A stretch of 64,000 nucleotides of DNA from Bacteroidia bacterium (GCA_030432655.1 JAUILA010000001.1:310001-374000); one strand, 5' to 3'. Positions 18,897-28,440 are shown, counted from the stretch's first letter. Program-made: numbers and translations. The notes: a model not told the origin generated them from the letters alone.

Positions 18897-20219
18897 TCAT
18901 TCATCAAATGGAGGGGTCTTTGTTTCTGTCAGGATTCCATTTTTATAAGTTTCCAACCTGATCAGCTCTCCGTTCAGGTCATAATATTTCCATTCCAAGA
19001 CTTTTCTGTTTCCACCATATTCACCTTCCTCCTTCAATGTTCCATCTTCATACCAGGCGCGGTAAGGACCATGCTTCTTGTCAGATTTGAATGTCAGGGA
19101 AGATTCCAGCTGTCCATTCTTATAATACCACTCGTGAACGCCGATCCGTTCACCAAAGGTATATTCCTGTTTCACGGCAGGCTGCTGATTTACATAGTAT
19201 TCCGTTCGTTTGCCATGAAGTTTTCCTTCTTTGTAATTTACCTCCGAACGTAAATTGCCTTGTTCATCATAATACGTTGACAACCCCTCCAGTTTATCAT
19301 TCAGGTATTTTTCCTCCGAACGTATCGTTCCGTCTTCGAAGTAATTGGTCACCGTCATGTTCTCGTCCTTTATCCGGTAGGTTGCCTCCGTTTTCCCGGA
19401 CGGATAGTAACTTTCATTAAAGCCTGTTTTCGATCCGGCGGCATAATTGAACATATGACGCAGTGTGCCATCCGGATAATAGGCTTTGTTTTCACCGTGG
19501 AGCTTTCCAGCCTGGTAATGGCCTTCAAGAAGGAGGTTTCCTTCTTCATCATAATTACGAAATACCCCGCTTTTTTCTCCGGCCTTCATTTCAGATTCAT
19601 TCTGTATTTTTCCGGAAGGATAATACGTGGTGTAATTTCCATCAAGAACACCATCTACGTAATTACCTTCTGACCACAGAATGCCCGATTCATAATAGTT
19701 TTTAGTGATCCCGTTTTGCTTGCCTCCTGAATAATTAATTTCCTTTTTGAGAATTCCACTTGGAAAATATTCCTCAAGGAGGCCATCCGGGCGGTTGTCG
19801 ACAAACCTGCCTTTGCTTTGCAGACTTCCATCCGGGTAGTAAAGGAAAAGGCTGTCTGACAGCTTATTTTCATGAAAAACAGCTGATTGGATCAGGTTAC
19901 CTGTTTCGTCAAATACTTTCACAGGGCCTTCCCTGGTGCCCATCTGATAGGTGATGACACGTTGTAATTCACCGGATGTATAATATTCCCTGAATTCCCC
20001 GTTCCGGTATCCGTCAACATATTCACCTTCCATGGCAAGTGTCTGGCCCGGATGATATTGCCGGTATTCACCGACAATGATATCGGATCCCGGGTAGCTC
20101 ACATAGTAAAGTTCCCTGAGCAATTCCTTTTTATCGGGGTCGTGGTACGTGCGCACCTCAACCTGCGTCATGCCCTTTATCGCTGTGAGCAGCAGCAGAG
20201 TTAAAAAAATGATTCTCAT
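18897..20219 (-). CDS. Exported YwqK/MORN-type repeat protein
   Basis: The 440-residue protein has a signal peptide (MRIIFLTLLLLTAIKGMTQ). The rest is an array of about 17 repeats of 22-24 residues with the pattern Y-[YF]-x-[SD]-G-x-[LI]-x-x-E-x-x-Y-x-x-G-x-x-x-G, as in the YwqK (MORN-like) family. Database labels call such proteins antitoxins, but no toxin is next to it and it is exported, so that label is not supported. A periplasmic or surface scaffold is more likely. It lies 16 nt downstream of the thiolase stop and may be co-transcribed. Confidence 0.85.
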   Translation of the reverse strand: MRIIFLTLLLLTAIKGMTQVEVRTYHDPDKKELLRELYYVSYPGSDIIVGEYRQYHPGQTLAMEGEYVDGYRNGEFREYYTSGELQRVITYQMGTREGPVKVFDETGNLIQSAVFHENKLSDSLFLYYPDGSLQSKGRFVDNRPDGLLEEYFPSGILKKEINYSGGKQNGITKNYYESGILWSEGNYVDGVLDGNYTTYYPSGKIQNESEMKAGEKSGVFRNYDEEGNLLLEGHYQAGKLHGENKAYYPDGTLRHMFNYAAGSKTGFNESYYPSGKTEATYRIKDENMTVTNYFEDGTIRSEEKYLNDKLEGLSTYYDEQGNLRSEVNYKEGKLHGKRTEYYVNQQPAVKQEYTFGERIGVHEWYYKNGQLESSLTFKSDKKHGPYRAWYEDGTLKEEGEYGGNRKVLEWKYYDLNGELIRLETYKNGILTETKTPPFDE

Positions 20220-20234
20220 ATGTGCAAAATAATA

Positions 20235-21413
20235 CTAAACCTTTTCGATGACAATTGCCGAGGCTCCTCCACCGCCATTACAGATGCCGGCAACCCCGAT
20301 TTTACCTTTGTTCGCATTCAAAACCCCATTGAGTGTTGTGATGATCCGGGCTCCGGAAGCTCCGAGCGGATGTCCCAGGGCTACGGCTCCTCCATGGACA
20401 TTTACTTTTTCCGGATCCAGCTTCAGCTCCATATTGTTGGCAATGGCTACTGCAGAGAAGGCCTCATTAATTTCGTAAAAATCGACATCTTGCGCACTTA
20501 TGCCAGCCCGCTGGATTGCTTTTGGAATAGCCAGGGAAGGGGCAGTGGTGAACCAAATAGGATCCTGGGCCGCATCCGCAAAACCACGAATCACAGCAAC
20601 GGGTGTCAGGTTCAGTTCTTTCAATTTTTCTTCGCTGACGAGTATCAGTGCGGAGGCGCCGTCATTGATGGTTGAGGCGTTCGCAGCGGTCACCGTGCCT
20701 TCTTTTCCGAAAACGGGACGAAGTGACGGTATTTTATCAAACCGGACATTTTTGTATTCCTCATCTTCATCCACCACCAGGGGATCACCTTTACGCTGTG
20801 GAACTTCAACCGGAACGATCTCATCACTGAATTTGCCGCTCTCCCATGCATTTGCCGAACGTTTATAAGATGAAATGGCGTATTCATCCTGCATTTCCCG
20901 GCTGATATTCATTTCCTTCGCCGTATTATCAGCGCAATTTCCCATGGGGAAACCATTGTAAACCTCCCACAAACCGTCCTGCATCAGTCCGTCGACCAGC
21001 TGTCCGTGGCCATATTTGTAACCGAACCGTGCCTTGGGAATATAGTAGGGAATATTGGACATACTCTCCATGCCCCCGGCAACCACCACATCATTATGGC
21101 CAAGCATGATGGACTGTGCGCCGAACATTACTGACTTCATCCCACTTGAACATACTTTATTAACGGTAGTGCATGGCACATTATATCCAAGACCCGCGCC
21201 AACCGCAGCCTGCCGTGCCGGGGCCTGCCCAAGATTAGCGGAGACGACATTCCCCATAAATACTTCATTCACTTGTCCGGGTTCTACGCCGGCTTTATTC
21301 AACGCGCCTTTAATGGCTATACTCCCAAGTTGAATGGCAGTCATTGAGGACAAGCTTCCGCCAAAGCTTCCGATGGGCGTTCTTACGGCGGATACTATAT
21401 ATACTTTGTTCAT
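20235..21413 (-). CDS. Acetyl-CoA C-acetyltransferase (thiolase)
   Basis: The 392-residue thiolase has all catalytic residues: Cys88 in [13 protein letters not shown], His348 in [16 protein letters not shown] and Cys378 in CNGGGGAS. It catalyses condensation of two acetyl-CoA to acetoacetyl-CoA, or the reverse in fatty acid breakdown. The length is that of biosynthetic (AtoB/PhaA-like) thiolases. A -7-like octamer lies 26 nt upstream of the ATG. Confidence 0.95.
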   Translation of the reverse strand: MNKVYIVSAVRTPIGSFGGSLSSMTAIQLGSIAIKGALNKAGVEPGQVNEVFMGNVVSANLGQAPARQAAVGAGLGYNVPCTTVNKVCSSGMKSVMFGAQSIMLGHNDVVVAGGMESMSNIPYYIPKARFGYKYGHGQLVDGLMQDGLWEVYNGFPMGNCADNTAKEMNISREMQDEYAISSYKRSANAWESGKFSDEIVPVEVPQRKGDPLVVDEDEEYKNVRFDKIPSLRPVFGKEGTVTAANASTINDGASALILVSEEKLKELNLTPVAVIRGFADAAQDPIWFTTAPSLAIPKAIQRAGISAQDVDFYEINEAFSAVAIANNMELKLDPEKVNVHGGAVALGHPLGASGARIITTLNGVLNANKGKIGVAGICNGGGGASAIVIEKV

Positions 21414-21438
21414 AATGCTAATAATGGATTGGATTCTT

Positions 21439-21446
21439 CAAAAATA
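21439..21446 (-). promoter_or_regulatory. Possible -7 element of the thiolase gene
   Basis: The minus strand reads TATTTTTG, which fits TAnnTTTG. It predicts a short leader of about 20 nt. No TTTG at the -33 spacing is seen, so support is modest. Confidence 0.38.
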
Positions 21447-21514
21447 AAGAAAAGCGATCATTTTTCCCGTGAAAATACCTGGCAGGCGGGAGGCAGAAAA
21501 GCCACAGCCCGATC

Positions 21515-22426
21515 CTACCAGTCAGGCTTGGAAGAATCTTTCTTTTTAGTAGGCTTTCGTTTGTTCTGCTGAATGTACTGGATCTCGTTATTTTTCATCG
21601 CTTCCAGGATCATGCGGGCTTTTTCCTCGCTGATCTTCATATCCTTCAAACGCTCGGCAATCTCCTGCTGCCGTGCTTCATTCTGCTGCTGATCCTTCTC
21701 CTCTTCTTCCTGGGGTGTTCCTTCTTTTTGTTGCTGTGGCTCCTGCTTTTCTTCTCCTTCTTTGGTTTGTTCACTGTCCTTCTGCTGGTCCTGCTGCTCC
21801 TGTTCCCCGTCCTCGGACTGTTCCTGGCTTTGTTCGTCTTCTTTTTCCTGTTCTCCGTCTTTGCTTTCCTCTTTCTGAGGATTCTGTTTGTTCTCCTCTA
21901 TTTCACTCTTTTCGTCTTGCTCCCCCTTGTCGTCCTTCTTATCCTGCTGCTGTTCGTCTTTTTTGTCCTGGTCCTGGTTTTGTTCATTTTTCTCCTGTTC
22001 ATCCAGGACTTTTTTCAGTAATTCATAATTATACCGGGCGTCTTCATTGGCCGGATCTTTCCTGAGCGCCTGTTTAAAGTGTTCAAGTGCTTCCTGTGGG
22101 TTTTTCTGTCGGTTTGACATGATACCCAGCTGCTGATGGGCAACGGAACTGATAAGTTTGTCGGGACTGTTAGCGATGGACTGGTAGGAATTGATGGCGG
22201 CTGTTGTGTCCTGTAACTGATACAGGGTATTGGCCATATTCAGCATGATCTTATCGTCATTCACATTCATGGAATCGATCAGGTACCGGTAATTCTCCAG
22301 CGCCTTCTCATAATTGCCCGCATTGTAGGCCTCCCGGGCATCTTCTTTTAATTCGTTGATGCGCGCGATCCGGTTAACCGGATTCGCCATAGATGCAACG
22401 AAAATAAATGCGAAGAACCATTTCAT
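21515..22426 (-). CDS. BatC-like TPR protein with long low-complexity charged segment
   Basis: The 303-residue protein has a short signal-like N-terminus and TPR repeats at about residues 25-140 (EAYNAGNYEKALENYRYLI, and HQQLGIMSNRQKNPQEALEHFKQAL). From about 150 to 255 it is almost only Glu, Gln, Lys, Asp and Ser. The basic end KRKPTKKKDSSKPDW closes it. This is the BatC/BatE arrangement of the Bacteroidota aerotolerance (Bat) operon. The ATG overlaps the VWA gene stop in an ATGA junction (22423-22426). The exact role of Bat proteins in oxidative stress is not resolved. Confidence 0.82.
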   Translation of the reverse strand: MKWFFAFIFVASMANPVNRIARINELKEDAREAYNAGNYEKALENYRYLIDSMNVNDDKIMLNMANTLYQLQDTTAAINSYQSIANSPDKLISSVAHQQLGIMSNRQKNPQEALEHFKQALRKDPANEDARYNYELLKKVLDEQEKNEQNQDQDKKDEQQQDKKDDKGEQDEKSEIEENKQNPQKEESKDGEQEKEDEQSQEQSEDGEQEQQDQQKDSEQTKEGEEKQEPQQQKEGTPQEEEEKDQQQNEARQQEIAERLKDMKISEEKARMILEAMKNNEIQYIQQNKRKPTKKKDSSKPDW

Positions 22427-23391
22427 ATTTTGACGGTTTTAAAGCTCAGTAAAATATCAAGTAATATAAGGACCAGCGCAATAATTAAAAAATAATAATA
22501 TCTGTTAGCCGAAACATCCACCTGCCTGGAATCACGCAATTCTCCTTCTATACCTTTAATTGTATTAATTAACCGGGAAACATCATTCCGGGTTTCATTT
22601 ATTTCAAAATACTTTCCGTCGGTATCCGCGGCCAGTTGTCTGAGAGAACGACTGTCAAGCCTTGATATTACATCACTGCCTTCATTATCCTGTTTGAATC
22701 CGGTGCGGGTGGGGATCCGGCTGCCCTGTTCGGTGCCCACACCCAGGGTAAACAATTTGATTCCGGAGGTTTCAATTTCATCCACAATTTCCGACGTATT
22801 CTCCCCGAAATCCTCTCCGTCACTGATCAGCAGGATGACCTTGGATTTTTGCTGGGTAACCGGAGAATCTTCATCATTAAGTTTCTCCAGGGCCATCTGA
22901 AGCGGTGGCTCAAAGTCTGTGCCGGTATTCGGTACCAGGCCTGTGTTCAGGGTCTCAATAAATAAATTCAGGGCATTCTGGTCGTAGGTCAGCGGAACCT
23001 GCATGAATGATTCCGAGGAGAATATGATAATCCCCATTCGATCAGAGCTGAATGCCTCAACGATATTTTTCAATTCGAACTTCACCTTGGCCAGGCGGGA
23101 GGGCTGCACATCGTTGGCGTCCATTGACTGTGACAGATCGACGAGCATGAAAATATCCTTTCCAACTGACTTGATCTCCCGTTTTGATTCTCCAAATGAC
23201 GGCCCAAGGACTGCTATGATCAGAAGACAGAAGTAGAGGGTCCTGATGATCAATTTCGTGGCAATACCCGCAAACCTGGTGTTCAGTTTTCGCGCAATAT
23301 TGATCATGCGGGTCAGGAAAAGGATATACAGCAACAGGAAGATGCCAATGAAAACCCATTCCGTAAGGGTAAAGTCATATAACCACGTCAT
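22423..23391 (-). CDS. batB: BatB-like VWA-domain membrane protein
   Basis: The 322-residue protein has two N-terminal membrane segments (about 12-28 and 49-65), a von Willebrand A domain with a full MIDAS (Asp85-Ser87-Ser89 in DLSQS, TGTD, DGEDFGEN) facing the periplasm, and a C-terminal membrane helix (about 297-315). It is the first gene of the pair with the TPR protein. The usual neighbours moxR, the DUF58 gene, batA and batD are absent; upstream lies the repeat island 23392-23871. Confidence 0.88.
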   Translation of the reverse strand: MTWLYDFTLTEWVFIGIFLLLYILFLTRMINIARKLNTRFAGIATKLIIRTLYFCLLIIAVLGPSFGESKREIKSVGKDIFMLVDLSQSMDANDVQPSRLAKVKFELKNIVEAFSSDRMGIIIFSSESFMQVPLTYDQNALNLFIETLNTGLVPNTGTDFEPPLQMALEKLNDEDSPVTQQKSKVILLISDGEDFGENTSEIVDEIETSGIKLFTLGVGTEQGSRIPTRTGFKQDNEGSDVISRLDSRSLRQLAADTDGKYFEINETRNDVSRLINTIKGIEGELRDSRQVDVSANRYYYFLIIALVLILLDILLSFKTVKI

Positions 23392-23871
23392 GCCGGCAAA
23401 ATAACATAAACAGAAAGAGAAACGGAAGAGATTAGGTATCAGAGGTCGGAAATGGGGGTGAGGAACAGAAGGAGAGGGAGAAGAAGGGGGGGATGGAGAA
23501 GAGATTGAGAAGGAGAATGGGGGAGAATGCGGATGGTATTAGCGTCTATGGATGGTTTTGGCGTCCCGCTAAGACCGGGAATTCCTGCAGGGTCTGAGCG
23601 TGGACGCTCAGACCATCGAAGGACTATGCAGCACCTGTCATCCCCGTCCGCTAGCTTAAGCGCATGCTTCACCTGCCAGTCGGGGGTCTGGGATCGGAGA
23701 TCCCGGTAAGATTGGAGTGTAAGTCTTCGTAGCTACGGGATCCCGGGTTGTCCTGCGGACCCCCGGGATGACAATTGGTATGGTCTGAGCGTGGACGCTC
23801 AGACCATCGAAGGCGTGGACGCTCAGACCATCGAATACCATCATACACCACCCCCAGGATGTGGGAGAATT
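23392..23871. repeat. Gene-free island: polypurine tract, palindromic repeats and MITE-like inverted ends
   Basis: No credible gene is present. Bases 23461-23520 are 55/60 purine on the plus strand. A 24-bp palindrome (GGTCTGAGCGT and ACGCTCAGACC around GG) occurs twice, at 23591-23614 and 23782-23805. The 23-nt unit starting GCGTGGACGCTCAGACC and ending ATCGAA occurs three times: 23598-23620, 23789-23811 and 23813-23835. The arms TGTCATCCC (23636-23644) and GGGATGACA (23765-23773) are inverted copies flanking about 120 nt. This looks like a cluster of small non-coding repeat elements between batB and the SDR gene. Confidence 0.75.
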
Positions 23872-24579
23872 TCACCACGCAATTTTCTTTCCGTCCCGGA
23901 AAAATCCGCCTGTCGGACCGTCATCGCCCAATGTGGCGGCCCAGACAATGCCTTTGGCCCCCTCTTCCACACTACGCGGAGCATGTGGTCCGCCCATATC
24001 TGTTTTTACCCACCCGGGACATACCGAATTCACCAGAATGCCGGTGCCGTCAAGTTCGCTGGCAAGCTTGATCGTCAGCACATTCAGGGCCGCTTTGGTC
24101 ACCGAATAGGCGGGGGTTCCGCCCTTCATCTCGGAAAGTGAACCGGCACCACTGCTGACATTTACAATGCGCCCGTATTTCTGCCGCCGCATCATGGGTA
24201 TGGCCTCCTGACAAGTGCGCCACGGCCCCAGCAGATTGGTGTCAATTGCTTCAAGGATAACAGTCATCCTGGCGTCACTGGCGTGCTGGTTACTGTCATA
24301 ATGAGTGGCTGCATTGTTGATCAGCACATCAATACGGCCATGATGATCATTCAGAATATGAAAAAATTCGGTAACACTGGCATTACTGTTCACATCCAGC
24401 ACGTGAAATTCAGTTTCCACACCTTCAGACCTCAGCCGGTCGCGCGCGGTGATACCTTTTTTCGGATCGCGGCTGGTCATAATCACGTGAAGGCCTTTCC
24501 CGGCGAGCTGCCGGCAGACTTCGTATCCGATGCCCCGATTTCCGCCTGTTACAACGGCTATTCTGGCAGAATTGCTCAT
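23872..24579 (-). CDS. Short-chain dehydrogenase/reductase (SDR)
   Basis: The 235-residue classical SDR has the nucleotide motif TGGNRGIG (11-18), NNAA (88-91), catalytic serine at 142-143 (VSSGAG) and Tyr158-x3-Lys162 (YSVTK). The sequence GNRGIGYEVCRQLA and the short C-terminus resemble carbonyl-reductase-like SDRs that use NADPH. The substrate is unknown. Its gene diverges from the exported DUF1080 gene at 24666, and its stop lies at the edge of the repeat island. Confidence 0.92.
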   Translation of the reverse strand: MSNSARIAVVTGGNRGIGYEVCRQLAGKGLHVIMTSRDPKKGITARDRLRSEGVETEFHVLDVNSNASVTEFFHILNDHHGRIDVLINNAATHYDSNQHASDARMTVILEAIDTNLLGPWRTCQEAIPMMRRQKYGRIVNVSSGAGSLSEMKGGTPAYSVTKAALNVLTIKLASELDGTGILVNSVCPGWVKTDMGGPHAPRSVEEGAKGIVWAATLGDDGPTGGFFRDGKKIAW

Positions 24580-24665
24580 GGAGAATGTAGCGATGGTTCT
24601 ACAGTAAGATAATAAAATTTTTGGGTCATTTTTCTTAATATTACAGTTCTTTTGTAGCTAACCTA

Positions 24666-26438
24666 ATGACCCTTATGCAATTAAAATTCCTTTTGTTTTT
24701 GTCTTTCTTCTGTGTCGTTTCGGGAATACGTGCCCAGGAGACTATGACGTTCAACAACATATCATTCCCCCTGGGGGATTCGTGGTCCGAAGCCGGTAAT
24801 ATCCTGCTCGATCCTGTGTCCGGGGAGGAAGAAACGCTGGACGGAACCGGTGTGCTTCTGAATATGCCTGACAAACGGCACAAAGGCGCCGATATTTATT
24901 CGAACGAGAAGTTTGGGGATTTCGACATCTCCTTTTATTACCTGATGTTCCCCGGATCCAATTCGGGTGTCTACCTGCACGGAAATTACGAGATACAACT
25001 GCTGGACAGCTGGGGAGTAAATACTCCTTCGTTCGGGGATAACGGCGGGGTGTACCAGCGCTGGACCGAGGATGAGACCGGCTATGAAGGGAGACCGCCA
25101 TTGCAGAATGCATCCCGTGCTCCGGGGGTCTGGCAGCATATGATCATTTCATTTACCGCTCCCAGGTTTGACGGAAGTGGAAATAAGGTGGCGAACGCCC
25201 GCGTGTCCGTGACGCTTAACGGAGTCGTGGTGCAGGAGGATGTGGAACTGACCGGACCTACCCGCGGAGCAGCAGGCGAAGAAGTCGCCAGCGGACCGGT
25301 GCGTATTCAGGGTGATCACGGACCGGTAGCTTTCAGGGATATGGAAGTCATTGCCTTTGACAATGAGACGCCGGAGCTTTCTTCCCTTACCTATTCGGCC
25401 TATGAAGGCCTTTATAATGACATGCCGGATTATACCAGTCTGTCTCCTGTAAGCTCAGGAGAGGTTGATAAGATTACGGCAGAGGTTAGTCCGTCCGGAA
25501 ATGAGTTTCTGCTTCATTTCAGTGGCACGCTGACCGTTCATGAAACGGGCGTTTACAAGACCACTGCAGGCTTCGCCGGCGGAAATGGCATGGTGAAAAT
25601 TGATGGGAACGAGGTGATCCCGTTTACCGGCTGGGGAGCCGAAGAGACAGTTCAGTTAACCGAAGGATCTCATACGTTCGAATTCAGCTATGCAAAGCTT
25701 TATGAATGGGTTTCCAATGGTATCAGTTTCCGGATTGAAGGCCCCGGCATCCGGGAAACCGAGCTGGCAGATGCCCGGATGAACATGGGTAATGTAACTG
25801 ACCCGATCTATCTGGACGGACCGAACGTCCTCCGCAGTTTTATGGATATACCGGATGAAGGCCGGGTGGTCCGTGCAATTTCTGTCGGTTCTTCGCATAA
25901 GGTTCATTATACGTATGACCTGGCGAACGGCGCCCTTGTCCACGCCTGGCGTGGTGAATTTCTGGACACAACCCCCATGTGGCACGACCGCGGCGACGGC
26001 TCCTCCAGACCCAGGGGATCGGTATGTTACCTGGACGGCAGAATCCCGGCGGTACAACCTATGTCTGCCCAATGGCAGAGCGATACAACCGGGATGGATT
26101 TTGCCATTTCGGGCTACCGGGAGAATGGAGACGGCGGAGCCACATTTGCTTATTCATTAGGAAGTAATCAGATCGAAGACAGGATCAATGTGCTTCCTAC
26201 AGGAAAAGGGCTTTCCCGGACAATCACCGCGAATGGCAACTCCTCTCTGTACCTTCGGCTTGGCCATGGTGAAGAGGTAAGTGAGATTGATAAGGGTATG
26301 TTCCGGGTAGCAGGTAAAGGGAACTACTTCATTCAGCTCGATCAATCGGTGGATACCGAAATACGCCTGACTCCTGACGGGGAAATGGAATTAATTGCCC
26401 CTGTCGGATCTTCAATAACCTATTCAATCCTTTTCTGA
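24666..26438 (+). CDS. Exported DUF1080 (3-keto-disaccharide hydrolase-type) protein with PA14-like domain
   Basis: The 590-residue protein has a signal peptide (about 1-25, ending IRAQ). Residues about 28-235 match the DUF1080 concanavalin-like fold (RHKGADIYSNEKFGDFDISFYYLMFPGSNSGVYLHGNYEIQLLDSWG). Residues about 245-370 look like a PA14 carbohydrate-binding domain (HETGVYKTTAGFAGGNGMVKIDG). The C-terminal 200 residues form another beta domain. DUF1080 proteins act on 3-keto-glycosides and are exported. Two in-frame ATGs (24666 and 24675) are possible starts. The cytochrome-propeller gene follows after 2 nt, so the two work together. Confidence 0.86.
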   Translation: MTLMQLKFLLFLSFFCVVSGIRAQETMTFNNISFPLGDSWSEAGNILLDPVSGEEETLDGTGVLLNMPDKRHKGADIYSNEKFGDFDISFYYLMFPGSNSGVYLHGNYEIQLLDSWGVNTPSFGDNGGVYQRWTEDETGYEGRPPLQNASRAPGVWQHMIISFTAPRFDGSGNKVANARVSVTLNGVVVQEDVELTGPTRGAAGEEVASGPVRIQGDHGPVAFRDMEVIAFDNETPELSSLTYSAYEGLYNDMPDYTSLSPVSSGEVDKITAEVSPSGNEFLLHFSGTLTVHETGVYKTTAGFAGGNGMVKIDGNEVIPFTGWGAEETVQLTEGSHTFEFSYAKLYEWVSNGISFRIEGPGIRETELADARMNMGNVTDPIYLDGPNVLRSFMDIPDEGRVVRAISVGSSHKVHYTYDLANGALVHAWRGEFLDTTPMWHDRGDGSSRPRGSVCYLDGRIPAVQPMSAQWQSDTTGMDFAISGYRENGDGGATFAYSLGSNQIEDRINVLPTGKGLSRTITANGNSSLYLRLGHGEEVSEIDKGMFRVAGKGNYFIQLDQSVDTEIRLTPDGEMELIAPVGSSITYSILF

Positions 26439-26440
26439 TC

Positions 26441-28372
26441 ATGAGAAAATTCACCTATACATTCATAATTCTTTTAGCAGGAATCTTTTCGGTGATGGCT
26501 CAGCCATCACCAGAAGATCCCTATTACAAAATAGTTAAAGTGGCAGCTCCGGAGGGAACACTGCTTGAAGTGGGCGGATTGGCCATGCTTCCCACGGGCC
26601 AGCTTGGTGTCAGCACACGCCGCGGAGATATCTTCCTGGTGGATAATCCGACAAGTGCCAATCCGCACTGGAGAAAATTTGCCTCCGGATTGCACGAGAT
26701 ACTCGGACTGGCGTACTATAACGGTTCACTTTATTGTGCTCAGCGCAGTGAGCTCACGAGACTGGAAGATACCAATGGAGACGGCTATGCCGACCGCTTT
26801 GAAACCGTTTATGCCTGGCCGGTTTCCGGACATTATCATGAATACAGCTTCGGTCCGAAAATTTCGCCGGATGGAAATTTCTTTGTCACCACCAATGTGG
26901 CCTTCGGTAATGAAGAATGGTGGCGCGGTGAGAGCCGGGTGCCATGGCGTGGCTGGACACTTAAAATCACACCGGATGGCAAGATGGAGCCCTGGGCTAC
27001 CGGGATGCGTTCACCAGCCGGACTTGGTTTTATTGACGGAGAATTCTTTTACACAGACAACCAGGGAGACTGGGTAGGATCGGGTGGCCTGTGGCATGTG
27101 AAAAAAGGCAGTTTCACCGGACATCCGGCAGGGCTGCGCTGGTCTGGCCTGGAAGGCTCACCGGTTGACCTCACCACCGAGGAAGTTTATGCCGAAGTAG
27201 ATCCAAGACAGGATCGCGACGCCCAGGACCGTGCTATTAAACCGGAGAATGTGGTAAATGAGGATTTTACCACCCTGTACCAGATGAAGGAGAAATACGA
27301 CATTTATCAGCCGCCGGCAGTATGGTTGCCCCATGGTGTCCTCGGAATTTCAAACTCGGATATTCAGGTGATTCCGGAAGGGTCTTTCGGACCATTCGCC
27401 GGACAGGTCCTGATTGGAGATCAGGGTCAGTCGAAAATCATGCGTGTTTACCTTGAAAAAGTAAATGGAGAATACCAGGGAGCTGCCTGGGATTTCAGAA
27501 GCGGCTTCCGTTCAGGTGTATTGCGAATGGCATGGGCTGAGGATGGATCACTTTTCGTAGGGGAAACAAACAGGGGATGGGGTTCTGCCGGTGATGCCAA
27601 CGAAGGCCTTCAGCGCCTGATTTATACAGGGCGGGCTCCATTTGAAATGCACGAGGTGCATGCTCGTCCCGATGGGTTTGAGATTACGTTTACCCAGCCA
27701 ATAGATAAAGAATCAGCAAGTGACCTGGCATCCTATCGAGCCGGGAGCTATGTCTATAAGTATCATCCCGTGTATGGAAGCCCGCCCGTGGACATGTACG
27801 ACCATGCGATCAAAGGGGTTAAAGTAGCGGATGACGGAATGTCGGTCAGGGTAGTGCTGGATTCTCTGGTAAAATACCATGTGCACCGCCTGTCGCTGAT
27901 CGGAATTAAGAGTGCGGAAAGCCAGCGACCATTATTGCACAGGGATGTATATTACACGCTTAACAATATACCAGCGGGAGCTAAATTGACGATGGACCAA
28001 CTTAGCACGACCAATACAGCTGCGTCAAGTGAAACACAGCCAACGAAGGCAGCTCCCGCCGCCAAACTGACCACACCTGATGCGCGTGCATCAGTGGCAT
28101 CAACGACTAAATCAGGTCCGAGCGACGCGGAAATCAAGGAGCTGATGGATAAATGGACATGTACCGCTTGCCACCAGACAGATAAGAAACAGGTGGGGCC
28201 TGCCTGGCGTGATATCGCCAAACGGAATTACTCCAATGATAAAATCCTCTCGCTGGTCCGTAATCCTGTTCCGGAGAACTGGCCGGGATATGCAACACCT
28301 ATGGCACCCATGCCGCATGTCCCTGAGGAAGATGTTCTGAAGATTGCGGAGTGGATCAATTCGCTGGAATAA
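26441..28372 (+). CDS. Exported beta-propeller dehydrogenase-like protein with C-terminal cytochrome c domain
   Basis: The 643-residue protein has a signal peptide ending SVMAQ. A six-bladed propeller, as in soluble glucose dehydrogenase-like or PVC-type proteins, covers about residues 30-420, followed by a beta domain. A low-complexity linker rich in Ala, Thr and Ser (about 520-560) leads to a class I cytochrome c domain with the haem motif CTACH (574-578) and likely Met ligand in TPMAPMPH (Met621 or Met624). It is probably a periplasmic electron-transferring partner of the DUF1080 protein, with which it forms a two-gene unit. Confidence 0.88.
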   Translation: MRKFTYTFIILLAGIFSVMAQPSPEDPYYKIVKVAAPEGTLLEVGGLAMLPTGQLGVSTRRGDIFLVDNPTSANPHWRKFASGLHEILGLAYYNGSLYCAQRSELTRLEDTNGDGYADRFETVYAWPVSGHYHEYSFGPKISPDGNFFVTTNVAFGNEEWWRGESRVPWRGWTLKITPDGKMEPWATGMRSPAGLGFIDGEFFYTDNQGDWVGSGGLWHVKKGSFTGHPAGLRWSGLEGSPVDLTTEEVYAEVDPRQDRDAQDRAIKPENVVNEDFTTLYQMKEKYDIYQPPAVWLPHGVLGISNSDIQVIPEGSFGPFAGQVLIGDQGQSKIMRVYLEKVNGEYQGAAWDFRSGFRSGVLRMAWAEDGSLFVGETNRGWGSAGDANEGLQRLIYTGRAPFEMHEVHARPDGFEITFTQPIDKESASDLASYRAGSYVYKYHPVYGSPPVDMYDHAIKGVKVADDGMSVRVVLDSLVKYHVHRLSLIGIKSAESQRPLLHRDVYYTLNNIPAGAKLTMDQLSTTNTAASSETQPTKAAPAAKLTTPDARASVASTTKSGPSDAEIKELMDKWTCTACHQTDKKQVGPAWRDIAKRNYSNDKILSLVRNPVPENWPGYATPMAPMPHVPEEDVLKIAEWINSLE

Positions 28373-28381
28373 CTGAAAAAC

Positions 28382-28440
28382 GGACATGGGTCACCGGATT
28401 ATTTTACGTATATTACTTGTAAATCCGATAACCCATGTCC
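28382..28440 (+). promoter_or_regulatory. Long hairpin that encloses the start codon of the downstream aminotransferase gene
   Basis: GGACATGGGT (28382-28391) is the perfect reverse complement of ACCCATGTCC (28431-28440). After a small internal loop, CGGATT (28395-28400) pairs with AATCCG (28422-28427), leaving a 21-nt loop. The ATG of the aminotransferase gene (28435-28437) lies inside the outer stem. No T-run follows, so it is not a terminator. In the transcript the fold would hide the start codon, which suggests translational control. Confidence 0.7.

Noticed and set aside
18897-20219. Antitoxin label for the YwqK-repeat protein
   Set aside because: There is no partner toxin, and a signal peptide points to export, so only the repeat family is reported.
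21728-22021. Leucine/phenylalanine-rich frame on the plus strand
   Set aside because: It is the antisense of the Glu/Gln/Lys low-complexity segment of the BatC-like protein; its membrane-like look is a codon artefact.
23591-23835. CRISPR-like array
   Set aside because: Three copies of a 23-nt repeat occur, but the spacing is irregular (191 and 24 nt start to start), the unit is part of a larger palindrome, and no cas gene is present. It is a repeat element, not CRISPR.
23527-24141. Several overlapping 60-116-residue frames around the repeat island
   Set aside because: They are Arg/Pro/Ser-rich, overlap one another in different frames, run through palindromic repeats or lie antisense to the SDR gene, and show no domain.
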